NCBI RefSeq assembly: GCF_020520425.1
Contig: NC_079489.1
Coordinates: 88,093,810 to 88,157,809 of the forward strand
Length of the DNA stretch: 64,000 nt
From: Spinacia oleracea
Lineage: Eukaryota; Streptophyta; Magnoliopsida; Caryophyllales; Amaranthaceae
Direction: 5' to 3'
The notes beneath the pieces were generated by a model. That model ran no database searches and was not told the origin of the DNA. It was given only the letters and a program-made list of their open reading frames with translations. Below are positions 10,845 through 22,654 of this stretch, one piece after another. Within the stretch, counting starts at the first letter, position 1; each line of letters begins with the position of its first letter. A program made the translations under genes and the position numbers.

Positions 10845-11934
10845 ATAGTGAGTACATGAAAACAAGTGAATAATCAAGTCAAATGTGATCTATAAAAATT
10901 TACATTTTGTAAGATGGTGCTATACATACATGAAACATGTGCTTCTGCAATTTGGTTTGTGATTCTACAAGATATAAAACTTATCTAGTAATCTGTGGCA
11001 GATACGGGGGTCTTCCAACATTGTATTTCATCACCCCAGATCCAAATAAAGATGCACTTCGAAAAGAAGGGCTCATTCCTATACAAATGATGAGGGATAT
11101 GCTTGATAAATATATGTGAGCCTTGAGGTAGGTGGAACAGAAAATCTCTCCATGTTTTTGAACTCTCTTGTAGTCCTGTGTATTTAAACCTTCATAGCAT
11201 GCAATTTTTTTATTAGCTCCAGGTTAGGTTTCTAAGACAATTGTCAGTCTGCGCCTCGATCACGTTACTTTGTAGGCTATGTTAGATATCTATTTATATT
11301 CTTTCAACCAGCTCCAGTAGTTTGAACAACAGAATTTGAACTGTAAAACATAAAAGAGTTGGAGGAGGCATAGTGAATGTATGAAGCAAGAAGAAGGAGA
11401 AAGTTGAAAACATAAAAGTCCCACATCGACCAATATAATAGGGAGGAATCTAGGAATAGTTATAAAAGAAAATGATGGTAGAGACTGAATTTGGGTGTCA
11501 ACTTTGACCACTGTTATGCTTAACATAGCTTTTCCTTTTGGGCATTAATTATTTTGTCTTGGACTTGACTAGAAAATTTGCTAAGCGAAGATATTTGGTT
11601 ATGAGCTCCGAACCTTGAGTCGGGCTTTATTGAGCCCAGAATCGAGCCAAACTTAATAATTTGTGTATCGAGCTCGAGTCGAGCCTAGGCATGTTCGGTC
11701 TCGGCTTGGCTCATTAACACCCCTAATTTGGAGTTTCAGACCCTTTAGGAGGTCCATCGGATCGGATCGGATTCGGACCTCCTGTAAAGGTAAATGGATA
11801 GGAGTCGAATTTTGGAGTTTCGGATTCGGAGTCGGTTTCGGGTGCAATTCTGGGGTCCGAATTTTAAATGGATTTAATTTGGAGTTTCTACATCCGAACG
11901 GAGTCTCATCCGTTACCATTCCTACTTTCGACTG
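10845..11934. other. Intergenic DNA without a supported gene
   Basis: A short open frame at 10937-11119 has a protein-like composition but matches no family I know. A GTCCCACATCG motif near 11410, frequent at ends of plant repeats, is the only other point of note. The segment around 11650-11850 is rich in gag/cgg repeats and looks like decayed transposon DNA. Confidence 0.5.
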
Positions 11935-12245
11935 TGAAGGAAATAATGCCCTTGTTCCAAGTATGCATTCTATGTTAAGTCTAATAAGTGCGGTTCAGTA
12001 TTAATTAAAGTTAATAATTCAGTGAGATCAAGTGAGCTGAATTCCTAGCTAGAGGCCGCTTCAGTTCAAGTGGAATTAATGATATTAATCCACAGCTTAC
12101 TCTTGACTGAACCCGTAGGGTCGCACAAATAGTACGTAAGCGGATCAAGTATTTAATGGCATTAAATACTCCATATATGGATATTCGGAATCGACGGATC
12201 TTGGTTTCAATGGGAGCTGAGATCGTCACAGGCAAGAAATGAATG

Positions 12246-12560
12246 CTCCGGAAACGATGATATTACCGGAAACGGAAATATGGATCGTATCGGAAATATA
12301 AATATTATCCAAGTCGTAGATGTTGCCGGAAACGGAAACATGGTACGTATCGGAAAATATTATCGGAAATGGAAATATTGCCGGAATCGGAAATATTGCC
12401 GAAAACGGAAATATTGTCAGAATCGGAAATATTATCGGAATCGGAAAATAATTCCGGAAACGGAAATATTAAATATTTGTTCGAAACGGAAATTAATTCC
12501 GGAATCGGAAATATTAAATATTGTTCGTATCGGAAATGAATTCCGGAATCGGGAAATTAA
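12246..12560 (+). repeat. GGAA-rich minisatellite inside the LTR
   Basis: Units of about 17-21 bp of the form ccggaaacggaaatatt recur about fifteen times with variation (aaacgg/aatcgg). The same array lies in the other LTRs at 21305-21620, 37474-37790 and, inverted, at about 7340-7690. It lies upstream of the TATA box, where enhancers of LTR promoters usually lie. Confidence 0.8.
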
Positions 12561-12971
12561 TCGGAAGCGTATCGTACGAATTAGCATCGGACGAGGCCTG
12601 CCAGACGAAGGCCCAGCACGAAGCCGGGCCATCGCCCAGCAAGCCAGCGCGCCACAACGCACCAGCCAAGGCTGCGCCAGGCCCACCGCAAGGCAGGCCC
12701 AGCGCGCGCCAACGCTGCGGCAGCGTGTGGGCCTCGTGGCAATGGGGCTGCGAGCTGGCGGGCTGCGCGAGCCCGCATGGCGCCCCTCGTGGGCTGATGT
12801 GCGTGCGTGTGTGTGTGTTGGTGTGCTATACGAATCCTAAAGCTATCAGGTTTCGACTAATGATTAAATTCCTAAACCTAAAAGGATGAATTAATTAAAT
12901 AAGAATTCTATTAGGATTCTAGTTTAATTAATTCGTATCCTAATAGGATTACGATTCCCTTTCCATACCTC

Positions 12972-12979
12972 TATAAATA
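12972..12979 (+). promoter_or_regulatory. TATA box of the element B 5' LTR
   Basis: TATAAATA in an otherwise conserved context is found at the matching place in all four LTR copies: 22030-22037, 38181-38188 and 6969-6976 on the reverse strand. It is the expected start point for the genomic transcript of the element. Confidence 0.7.
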
Positions 12980-13334
12980 AAGGCATAGGGTCATTATTTT
13001 GCATAGAGTATTCAAGTATTAAAAGTGATTTTTGAGAGCAAAAATTCAGTCATACAATTGCCTATACTAGCCGAAAATTCTAAGTACCTTAAGGGCGATC
13101 CTAGTTGGTCAAGCTTAAGGCGGATCCGGACGTGCTGCGGACTATCTACGGAGGGACGACACTTGGAGTCCTAAAGACTTGTTCTTGTTCGGTTCGGGCG
13201 CAGCTAGGGAAGGCACGCAACAAAGTGTATGCATCTAAACTATGCTAAATGATTATGTGTAAATAATATGCTTTCCTGGCTTTATGGTTTTTCTGCATGA
13301 TTTATGAATTGTCATATGTATCATAACCTAACAG

Positions 13335-13348
13335 TGGTATCACGAGCC
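13335..13348 (+). other. Primer binding site of element B
   Basis: TGGTATCACGAGCC lies one base after the 5' LTR. It resembles the usual copia site complementary to the 3' end of initiator methionine tRNA (TGGTATCAGAGC) but has one extra C. Element C has the same form at 38546-38559, so the variant is a family trait and not a decay mutation. Confidence 0.8.
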
Positions 13349-16164
13349 TCTTATTATTTTCATAATCTAAATTGCATGAACATGGTTAAATATTACAAAT
13401 TTGCAAGAATTAAAAGGGGTGATTAATTTTCGTAATTGTTAATTAATTGCAAATTGCGTTTATTTAATTATACGTACGCAGTTTTTTCGGCAGTTTCTTC
13501 GTTACTCATCCAAATCGAGTGATTTTTGTGTCAATTCCGCATGTAAAAGGCATTCTAAAATTTTGACAAAAATAATAATTTTCGGCCGAACCCAGAATTC
13601 TCAAATTCGAAGCCTAACTATGACTTTTCGGAGGTTTTAGTTTTTCGAATGCAAAATTTCGTAAATTTAAGATGTTAAATTAAATATTTGCGATTCTTGT
13701 TGATAAATCTTGAATTTTTGATTGACCTATTGTATATGTTTAACAAGTTTGAATGCCTAGCCTTGTTAATTATGCAATCTAATTTGTAATTATAATTAAT
13801 TTGGTGAAAATTGGAATAATTTAGAATTAATTTGATTTTCATAATTAGTTATAATTTAATTAGATACCTATGATTAAAAACCACCATAAAAATTGTAAAT
13901 TTATGTTAAATTTTAAATTTTATGACCTAGACTTGAATCCATTTAATCGGAAATCAATTAAATAATAAATTTTCGATTTTTCGCCCTAAAATTTATGAAA
14001 TTTGTCATTAATTTTGAATAAATTTTAAATTTTTATGCGATTCACTCATATAACTTGCACGCACAAAGCAATGGACGCTACGTGTTACCCTTAAGGGGTG
14101 TTGTATAGTGCAGGCATGTGACGACGAGCAAGGGAGCTCGTCGCCCATGCGGTACGAATGCAATGAGCAAGGCCATGGTGCACGAGCACAAGGCAGCAGC
14201 CCTGCCTTGTGTCGTGGGCTGTGTGCAATGGGCGAATGGGCGAGGGCGAGAGCAAGGCACGAGCAGTCGCGTGTGGGCAGCAAGCGAGCTGCGCCACAGC
14301 GCGCACTGCCTCGCGCAAGCGTGCGGAGCCTCGCGCGCAGCGAGCGCAAGCTCGCGTGCCACGAGTGCTACGCCCAGCATCAATCGCTCGCGCGCAGCGA
14401 GCGCTATTGTGCGTGCGACAAGCGCTGCGCCAAGCGATGGGGTGCAGCGTGCTTGTTGCGACGTGCGACGAGCGCTGCGCCCAGCGATGGCAAGCAGCTT
14501 GCTTGTTGCGACGTGCGATGAGCGCTGCGCCCAGCGATGGGCTGCGGCAGCATGCTTGTTGCGTCGAGCGCTGGCGCGCGCAGCGAGCACCAGCTCGCGT
14601 GATGCCTTGCGATGGTGAGCAGCAGCGATGCGACGCATCGCATGGGCTGCGCGCACATGGCCAGAGATGGCTGTGTGCGTGTGGCCCATGGGTATGCGAT
14701 GCGTGGGATTGTTGCGTTGCGATTAGATCGTTTTGAAATTTTAATTTGAAAATTTTCAGTTTACGTAATTTTAATTAATTTTAAAATTAATGATTTAAAT
14801 TATTTTCTTGGATTTTAATTTTGAATATTGTAATTATAATAAATTTTATTTATTCTAATTATTTTACTAAAATTAAAATCATGAATTAATTTAAATACGA
14901 CTGAAATTAAATTAAACTTTTTGGATTCAATTATAAATTTATATGAGCTTTAAATTTTAATTAAATTTGTATGTTTCCGGTTAGACTAGAAATACATTTT
15001 TATGTTTAAAATTAGTAAAGCATATGAATTTATTGGTTTAAGTGGGAGCCCTTTTTAGTCATAAACTCTTGATTAGGTCTACAAATCCTTAAGGTTAAAA
15101 CAACTTGATTAGAATTAATAAGGACTGAATAATTTGTAGATTATTGGTGCCCTTGATTAATTGCTGCAAATGTTTATGTGATGCATAATGTGTTTAACTA
15201 ACCAGCTATGTGGGCCATTCATGATAATGAATGGGTGAATGGTATATATTGTATATGTACTGTTTTGCAGGTTATGAAGTGACTAGTATGGCCCAAATAG
15301 GATAGAAAATATGGTCTGCGTACCATTAATTTGAATGTAATTGGTCTAAAGTACCAAAGTTGTTTTTCAATTCAAATATGGTATGCGTACCATCAAATAG
15401 TTGTAATTAGTTTTAATTATAGCTTATCCTATTTGAAGAAAATGGTGCCTCCCACGGAGATTTTCAAGACGGACTTTGAAGTTAAAGCTTCAAGATGAAG
15501 TCGGGCCATACTAGATCACATTTATCTTATGCATGTTATAAGTTATTTATTGCTTTTAAATATGTCTTAAAATGCATGAGATCAAAGCTTGATTATGTTG
15601 CATGATTAAGGATTTTAGTTCACTTAAAATCTAACCAACATAGTAAGAGCCTTAAGTTCCAAACTTAAAAAATTGAGTTAAAAGGTGCCATGCCAAAATA
15701 TACACTTGCTTGGATATCCTTTACATCAATCTAGTAATAGTTTTCGCTCAGCGAGGTATTACTTATTGGTCCTAAAGGGGCAAGGTACACAAATAATTTT
15801 GAGTACATGTTAGTTTTGGTGAAACTCAACGATATAAGTAAGGAGTCCTTTTATGTCGTGGCAAAATCGATAGGTTTACCTAATAAGTTCTTAGACGTAC
15901 CTATCAACCAAGAATAGTTTCTAGACTATTAGCAAAAGGCTTTTGCTTACCTAAGATGTTTTAGGATTAAGTCGACAAACTGTGCTTAGTTCTTCAATGA
16001 TTTTAGGATCTTGGAATCATTTTATTCACACCTGCCGGAACACATAACTTGAATAAAATGCTTAATGAACATTGAATTATGCATGTATGCTAGAATTTAA
16101 GTTTATTAAGAGAAACTGTGAATGATTATTTATTTGTTTATTCTTTTCAATTGTAGTTTTAACT
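13349..16164 (+). other. Leader of element B with GC-rich island and short tandem repeats
   Basis: An AT-rich, non-coding leader of 2.8 kb. A GC-rich island at about 14100-14700 contains three to four tandem units of ~60 bp built round gcttgttgcgacgtgcgacg and gcgctgcgcccagcgatgg. Open frames occur on both strands of the island, as expected from composition alone. The island differs in length and content from those of A and C, while the AT-rich flanks are well conserved. Confidence 0.75.
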
Positions 16165-17118
16165 ATGGCAAACAACAATCAAAACATCATGGGTTCTGAG
16201 CTTATGGTCAAGCTGAACCTGGCAAATTTTCTTGAATGGGAAGCTAAGCTAGTTGAAATAGTCAGACTCAATGGTCTTGAGTATGTACTATCACATCCCA
16301 TGCCAAGCTACTATGCCAGAGACATGACCCCTGAGAGATTTTTCGCCTGGGATGCGGATCCCAAAAAGGTTATGAGTCTCATGCTGAACAATATCCCTGA
16401 TGATTGGGCTAGAAGGTTTGTAGCCTATGAACCTTTTACGCTCATCAAGAATCTGAGGGATATCTGTCGTGGAAGCACGGAGGACAGGGACCTAAACGTC
16501 CATGAGTTGATTGAATCAATGTCTGGTCTAAAGGTTAGTTCTCTCAACAGGTGTTATAGGATGGAAGTCCAAGAAACACATGTTCAGCTCCTTCGCACTA
16601 AACAGAGGGTAGGCGTCCCACTGAGGTTCCATGTGGATCTTATGCGTTCATACTTTGATCGCCTAAGTCTACTAGGAACACCAATAAGCGAAAGGATGGC
16701 AGTCTCTATCTTGCTCAATTCACTACACAGTGGGTTTGGTCACTTCAAGCAACTATACCTAAGTGAACCAAGAGAAGAAACAGTTGCAGAATTTGTTCAC
16801 CTTGTCCGAAAGGCTGAAATAATACTGGACTGTGAAGCCAAAGATTTACTCAAGGCTAGAAGGAGACCGTTCAAGAAAAGTGGAAAGTCCAAGGGCGATG
16901 CTAAATCAAAGCAGGACAAGTCCACATCAAGCTGTCTTTATTGTGATGGAATAGGCCATTACAAAAGAGAATGTCCAAAGCTAAAGGAAGATCAGAAGAA
17001 CGAAACAGTCGTTCCATCTTCAGGTATTTTCGTTATAGACTGTATACTTGCTAATTCAACTTCTTGGGTATTAATACAGGTTGTGGCTCACACTTATGTT
17101 CCAATCCACAGGGACTAA
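16165..17118 (+). pseudogene. gag of element B (capsid and zinc knuckle), frameshifted at the protease
   Basis: The frame opens at MANNNQN and shows a capsid-like region typical of copia Gag. A basic stretch follows, then the zinc knuckle CLYCDGIGHYKREC near 16934-16975 that binds the packaged RNA. Loss of one G at about 17073, compared with A and C, turns the protease active site DTG out of frame, and the frame ends at 17118. The gag part itself is intact (about 300 residues), so Gag could still be made if transcribed. Confidence 0.9.
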
Positions 17119-18425
17119 GAAGAAGTAGAAAGTTAAGCAAGGGTGAAGTGGACCTACGAGTGGGAAATGGAGCACGGATTGCTGCATTAGCTGTAGGAAC
17201 TTATTATTTATCGTTGCCCTCCGGGCTAGTTTTGGAACTGGAAGAGTGTTTCCATGTTCCAAGTCTTACTAAAAACATCATTTCAGTTTCTTGCTTAGAT
17301 GCTAAGGGATTTTCCTTTTTAATAAAAGACAATAGTTGTTCGTTTTATTTTAAAGAGATGTTTTATGGATCTGCTAGATTAGTCAATGGACTTTATTTAT
17401 TAGATCACGACAAACAAATATATAACATAAATACCAAAAAGGCCAAAAAGGATGATTCAGATCTCACCTATCTGTGGCATTGTCGATTAGGCCATATAAA
17501 CTTGAAACGCTTAGAAAGACTTCAAAAGGAAGGAATTCTAGAACCATTTGAATTAGAGGATTATGGTAAATGCGAATCATGTTTACTTGGCAAAATGACA
17601 AAGCAACCTTTCTCTAAAGTTGGAGAAAGAGCAAATGAACTATTGGGTTTAATCCATACAGATGTATGTGGACCAATGAGTACAAATGCTAGAGGTGGTT
17701 TCAGCTACTTTATCACTTTCACTGATGACTTCAGTAGATATGGTTATCTCTACCTAATGAAGCATAAGTCTGAATCCTTTGACAAATTCAAGGAATTTCA
17801 AAGTGAAGTAGAGAATCAATTAGGCAAGAAGATTAAGGCACTGCGGTCTGACAGAGGCGGTGAATATCTGAGCTATGAATTTGATGACCATCTGAAAGAA
17901 TGTGGAATTCTATCAGAATTGACTCCTCCTGGAACACCACAATGGAACGGTGTGTCGTAACGGAGGAACAGAACCTTGCTAGACATGGTCAGGTCAATGA
18001 TGGGTCAGGCCAAACTTCCATTAGAATTTTGGGGACATGCACTAAATACAGCTGCACTCACTATAAATAGAGCTCCGTCTAAAGCTGTCGAAAAGACTCC
18101 ATATGAATTATGGTTTGGAAAGCCTCCAAATGTGTCTTTTTTTAAGATTTGGGGATGTGAAGTATACGTCAAACGATTAATTTCAGACAAACTTCATCCA
18201 AAATCTGACAAATGTATCCTTGTGGGCTATCCAAAGGAAACAAAGGGGTATTACTTCTACAATACATCTGAGAACAAGGTGTTTGTTGCTCGAGATGGTG
18301 TCTTTTTGGAGAAAGATCACATTTCCAAAATGACAAGTGGGAGAAAAGTAGACCTCGAAGAAATTCGAGTCGAACAACAAACTCTAGAGAATGCTAACTC
18401 AGAGATCTTTAGAAGAATCTGGTGA
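17064..18425 (+). pseudogene. Protease remainder and integrase of element B, shifted frame with a stop
   Basis: After the one-base loss the protein continues in the next frame: pre-integrase WHCRLGH, the zinc site CESCLLGK, the core TDVCGP, and RSDRGGEY. A TAA at 17958-17960 replaces a GAA codon seen in A and C. The frame goes on from 17976 to about 18400, where a net loss of 20 bases relative to A changes the frame again. No functional integrase can come from this copy. Confidence 0.9.
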
Positions 18426-20127
18426 GAATCATGGTCAATCTAGAAATGTTACCCCGCGTAGATCGCAAAGATATAGATCTCAACCGGAAAGGTACTTAGG
18501 TATTTTGACGAACGATAGCTATGACGTTCTATTACTTGAAAGTGATGAACCTGCGACTTACAAACAAGCTATGACGAGCCCTAGCTCCAAGCAATGGCAA
18601 GAAGCCATGCAATCTGAATTAGACTCCATGTCTGAAAACCAAGTATGGTATTTGGTCGATTTGCCAGATGGCTACCAAGCCATTGGAAGCAAATGGGTTT
18701 TCAAACTGAAAAAGGACAAGGATGGGAAACTTAAAGTTTTCAAAGCTAGATTGGTTGCAAAAGGTTACAGGCAAGTCCACGGTGTGGATTACGATGAAAC
18801 CTTTTCACCAGTTGCAATGCTAAAGTCTATTCGGATAATGTTAGCAATCGCTGCATATTACGATTACGAAATATGGCAGATGGATGTCAAAACTGCTTTC
18901 TTAAACGGCGTTTTAACAGAAACTGTGTTTATGACACAGCCTGAAGGTTTTGAGGATCCAAAGAATGCTAAAAAGGTATGCAAGCTAAAGAAGTCAATCT
19001 ACGGATTGAAGCAGGCATCCAGGAGCTGGAATATACGTTTCGATGAAGCAGTCAGTGACTTTGGTTTCATCAAGAACGCAGACGAATCTTGTGTATACAA
19101 GAAGGTCAGTGGGAGCAAAATTGCTTTCCTAGTACTATATGTCGACGACATATTACTTATCGGAAATAACATTCCTATGTTGAACTCTGTCAAGATTTGG
19201 CTTGGGAAATGTTTTTCGATGAAAGATCTAGGAGAAGCAGAGTACATATTGGGCATCAAGATTTACAGAGATAGATCTAAAAGGATGATTGGACTTAGTC
19301 AAAGCACTTATATCAATAAGGTGCTTGATAGGTTCAAGATGGCGGACTCCAAGCGAGGCTACCTACCCATGTCTCATGGAATAACTCTAAGCAAGACTCA
19401 GTGCCCAAAAACACTTGATGAGCGTAGACGAATGAATGGGATTCCATATGCATCATTGATTGGTTCAATAATGTATGCTATGATATGTACACGCCCGGAT
19501 GTTGCGTACGCACTCAGTGCTACGAGCAGATACCAGTCAGACCCAGGAGAGGCGCATTGGACTGCTGCCAAGAATATTCTGAAGTACCTGAAAAGGCACA
19601 AAGATGACTTCCTGGTCTATGGTGGAGATGATGAATTAATTGTTAAAGGCTATACGGACGCAAGTTTCCAAACGGACAAAGATGATTTCAGATCACAGTC
19701 TGGGTTTGTCTTCTGCCTCAACGGGGGTGCAGTAAGCTGGAAAAGTGCTAAGCAAAGCACCATTGCGGATTCTACAACTGAAGCGGAGTACATTGCTGCA
19801 CATGAAGCAGCAAAGGAAGCTATATGGCTAAGGAAGTTCATAGGTGAACTTGGTGTAGTCCCCTCCATTAAAGGACCAATAGCCCTGTATTGTGATAATA
19901 ATAGAGCTATTGCACAAGCAAAGGAGCCTAGACACCACCAGAGAGTCAAGCATGTACTTCGTAGATTTCACCTTCTACGAGAGTTCGTTGAAAGAAAAGA
20001 AGTCGAGATAAACAAAATTGGAACTGATGACAACATATCAGATCCATTGACTAAACCTCTGCCGCAGGCGAAGCACAACTCGCACACTGCAGCTATGGGA
20101 ATCAAGCATATTGGAGAATGGCTTTGA
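18391..20127 (+). CDS. Reverse transcriptase and RNase H region of element B (open frame, detached)
   Basis: An uninterrupted frame of 578 codons runs to the natural end GEWL. It contains the RT start region (WVFKLKKDKDGK), QMDVKTAF, the catalytic LYVDDIL near 19140, and RNase H motifs TDASF and TEAEYIA. The C-terminal part is PLTKPLP. It lacks its own start signal and would be translated only as part of a polyprotein, which upstream lesions prevent. Sequence identity to A is high, and B keeps sense codons where A has stops. Confidence 0.9.
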   Translation: MLTQRSLEESGENHGQSRNVTPRRSQRYRSQPERYLGILTNDSYDVLLLESDEPATYKQAMTSPSSKQWQEAMQSELDSMSENQVWYLVDLPDGYQAIGSKWVFKLKKDKDGKLKVFKARLVAKGYRQVHGVDYDETFSPVAMLKSIRIMLAIAAYYDYEIWQMDVKTAFLNGVLTETVFMTQPEGFEDPKNAKKVCKLKKSIYGLKQASRSWNIRFDEAVSDFGFIKNADESCVYKKVSGSKIAFLVLYVDDILLIGNNIPMLNSVKIWLGKCFSMKDLGEAEYILGIKIYRDRSKRMIGLSQSTYINKVLDRFKMADSKRGYLPMSHGITLSKTQCPKTLDERRRMNGIPYASLIGSIMYAMICTRPDVAYALSATSRYQSDPGEAHWTAAKNILKYLKRHKDDFLVYGGDDELIVKGYTDASFQTDKDDFRSQSGFVFCLNGGAVSWKSAKQSTIADSTTEAEYIAAHEAAKEAIWLRKFIGELGVVPSIKGPIALYCDNNRAIAQAKEPRHHQRVKHVLRRFHLLREFVERKEVEINKIGTDDNISDPLTKPLPQAKHNSHTAAMGIKHIGEWL

Positions 20128-20992
20128 TATCCCTGTTTAATGTTTTAAAGTTTTAGAGTTTAAATCTTTGTAAAACATTATTGGTTAATCATTCACAACA
20201 AATGAAAAGAATTCATTTTTCCATTTAATTTGTGGTTTATTAAATGATGAGTCCCTTCAATTTGACGATATATTCAAGATAGACTGTCAGGACCAGTCCT
20301 GTGACTAAGAAATGTCTATCAAGTGAACTTGAATGTCAAAGGTTGAAAATGGTCCCTAGTCGGAGTTTTCTATAAAATTGGACGCATAGAAAACGTTAGA
20401 CGATTAGAATGCAAGATGACTAGTAGTTCTGTTTCTTGAACTATGTGGACATGGCAATGTCATAATCATTTGCATAGATACTTACTTTGGGAAGACTAGT
20501 ATCGGACAAGACCTATGAAACTTTACTGTAAGAGATGAAAATCTGTCATAAGTAAATTTCATTAAAATTATTAGACACTAAATCCTCAATACCTGAGTGA
20601 TTTGAGATTACTTGTTTGAGAACTGGTTGCTTTGACGTTGACCAACTGTCGCACTGTAAAAGGAGGCTATAAAGGCAACGCTCAGGTAATCACCTATCAA
20701 ACGAATTCTAATCTCAAGATCGCAAGATTGGGATTGTCCTCCCATAAATCGGGATGAGATGCTTAAAAGTTGTACAAGGCCACTCGGAGAGCTAGAAACT
20801 GTGAAATGCATGGCCGTGCTCGGATGAATCATAGGCTATGATTATCTGTTTATTTGATCAGTTGAACTCTGAAACCGAGGAACACCTCTGGACATAATAA
20901 GGATGACAACTCTTACCTTATGTTCAAGAGCAAGCATCGAGCGACAAAGGAATTAGGAAATGCACACTTGTCCCTAAGGACAAGTGGGAGAC
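20128..20992 (+). other. 3' non-coding tail and polypurine tract of element B
   Basis: About 860 bp of non-coding sequence ends in the purine-rich acaagtgggagac directly before the 3' LTR, the priming site for plus-strand DNA synthesis. The first ~290 bp match the tail of A. No other signal is seen. Confidence 0.75.
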
Positions 20993-22391
20993 TGAAGGAA
21001 ATAATGCCCTTGGTCCAAGTATGCATTCTATGTTAAGTCTAATAAGTGCGGTTCAGTATTAATTAAAGTTAATAATTCAGTGAGATCAAGTGAGCTGAAT
21101 GCCTAGCTAGAGGCCGCTTCAGTTCAAGTGGAATTAATTATATTAATCCACAGCTTACTCTTGACTGAACCCGTAGGGTCACACAAATAGTACGTAAACG
21201 GATCAAGTATTTAATGGCATTAAATACTCCATCTATGGATATTCGGAATCGACGGATCTTGGTTTCAGTGGGAGCTGAGATCGTCACAGGCAAGAAATGA
21301 ATGCTCCGGAAACGATGATATTACCGGAAACGGAAATATGGATCGTATCGGAAATATAAATATTATCCAAGTCGTAGATGTTGCCGGAAACGGAAACATG
21401 GTACGTATCGGAAAATATTATCGGAAATGGAAATATTGCCGGAATCGGAAATATTGCCGGAAACGGAAATATTGTCAGAATCGAAAATATTATCGGAATC
21501 GGAAAATAATTCCGGAAACGGAAATATTAAATATTTGTTCGAAACGGAAATTAATTCCGGAATCGGAAATATTAAATATTGTTCGTATCGGAAATGAATT
21601 CTGGAATCGGGAAATTAATCGGAAGCGTATCGTACGAATTAGCATCGGACGAGGCTTGCTAGGCGAAGGCCCAGCACGAAGCCGGGCCATCGCCCAGCAA
21701 GCCAGCGCGCCACAACGCACCAGCCAAGGTTGCGCCAGGCCCACCGCAAGGCAGGCCCAGCGCGCGCCAACGCTGCGGCAGCGTGTGGGCCTCGTGGCAA
21801 TGGGGCTGCGAGCTCGCGGGCTGCGCGCGCGCGCATGGCGCCCCTTGTGGGCTGCTGTGCGTGCGTGTGTGTGTGTTGGTGTGCTATACGAATCCTAAAG
21901 CTATCAGGTTTCGACTAATGATTAAATTCCTAAACCTAAAAGGATGAATTAATTAAATAAGAATTCTATTAGGATTCTAGTTTAATTAATTCGTATCCTA
22001 ATAGGATTACGATTCCCTTTCCATACCTCTATAAATAAAGGCATAGGGTCATTATTTTGCATAGAGTATTCAAGTATTAAAAGTGATTTTTGAGAGCAAA
22101 AATTCAGTCATACAATTGCCTATACTAGTCGAAAATTCTAAGTACCTTAAGGGCGATCCTAGTTGGTCAAGCTTAAGGCGGGTTCGGACGTGCTGTGGAC
22201 TATCTACGGAGGGACGACACTTGGAGTCCTAAAGACTTGTTCTTGTTCGGTTCGGGCGCAGCTAGGGAAGGCACGCAACAAAGTGTATGCATCTAAACTA
22301 TGCTAAATGATTATGTGTAAATAATATGCTTTCCTGGCTTTATGGTTTTTCCGCATGATTTATGAATTGTCATATGTATCATAACCTAACA
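20993..22391 (+). repeat. 3' LTR of element B
   Basis: This has the same length as the 5' LTR, with single-base differences scattered along it (several in the first 300 bp) and no large indels. The TATA box is at 22030-22037. The downstream flank is unrelated reverse-strand gypsy gag sequence. Confidence 0.95.
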
Positions 22392-22645
22392 GACTTATGG
22401 CATTCAGCTTCCCTTGAGTATTCCCCTTTGCATAGCCATTCCCGTTTCCGTTTCCATTACCATTCTGCTGTTGGTTCCCTCCTGGCTTTCCATTTCCATT
22501 TCCATTGTTGTTACTTCCTTGGTAACCCCTATGTTGTCCTCCATTACCTCTAGAATTTCACCAATTCCTGTTCTGGAAGTTGTTCTGACCAGGCTTAGCT
22601 TGATTCTTTGAAAAGTACTCGTACTCCGTGTGACCTAGTTTATCA
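22392..22645 (-). pseudogene. Fragment of a retrotransposon gag (low-complexity Asn/Gly tail)
   Basis: On the reverse strand one frame reads YDKLGHTEYEYF, as after a zinc knuckle. A Gln/Asn/Gly-rich stretch with many NGNGN repeats follows, then KGNTQGKLNAI. This is the look of a Ty3-gypsy-type gag C-terminus. One in-frame stop and the short length show it is a remnant. The 3' LTR of B abuts it. Confidence 0.55.
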
Positions 22646-22654
22646 TAGAACCTA

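Larger units (their letters stand above)
11935..13333 (+). repeat. 5' LTR of element B
   Basis: It starts TGAAGGAAATAATG and ends CCTAACA, consistent with TG..CA termini. It contains a run of short GGAA-rich repeats (about 12246-12560), a GC-rich stretch (12590-12830) and a TATA box TATAAATA at 12972-12979 followed by the likely transcription start. The pairing copy is at 20993-22391. Confidence 0.95.
11935..22391 (+). mobile_element. Complete Ty1-copia retrotransposon, element B (defective)
   Basis: The element is bounded by two direct LTRs of 1399 bp each that begin TGAAGG and end AACA. It contains a primer binding site, a long leader, gag, protease, integrase, RT, RNase H and a polypurine tract, for a total length of about 10.46 kb. 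The flanks read gactg on the left and gactt on the right, a target duplication matching in 4 of 5 bases. The coding part has a frameshift in the protease, a stop in the integrase and an indel before the RT, so it could move only in trans. The LTRs differ at scattered sites, so the insertion is not brand new. Confidence 0.95.

Noticed and set aside
10937..11119. 60-codon frame with protein-like composition
   Set aside because: No start context, splice pattern or family match that I can support.
11400..11430. GTCCCACATCG motif as a possible TRIM (Cassandra-like) LTR start
   Set aside because: No second LTR, primer site or 5S-like sequence close by.
12280..12889. Frames of up to 186 codons inside the LTRs (also 21338-21898, 37506-38085, 7106-7448)
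   Set aside because: They arise from the GGAA minisatellite and the GC patch; reading is repetitive and frames differ between LTR copies.
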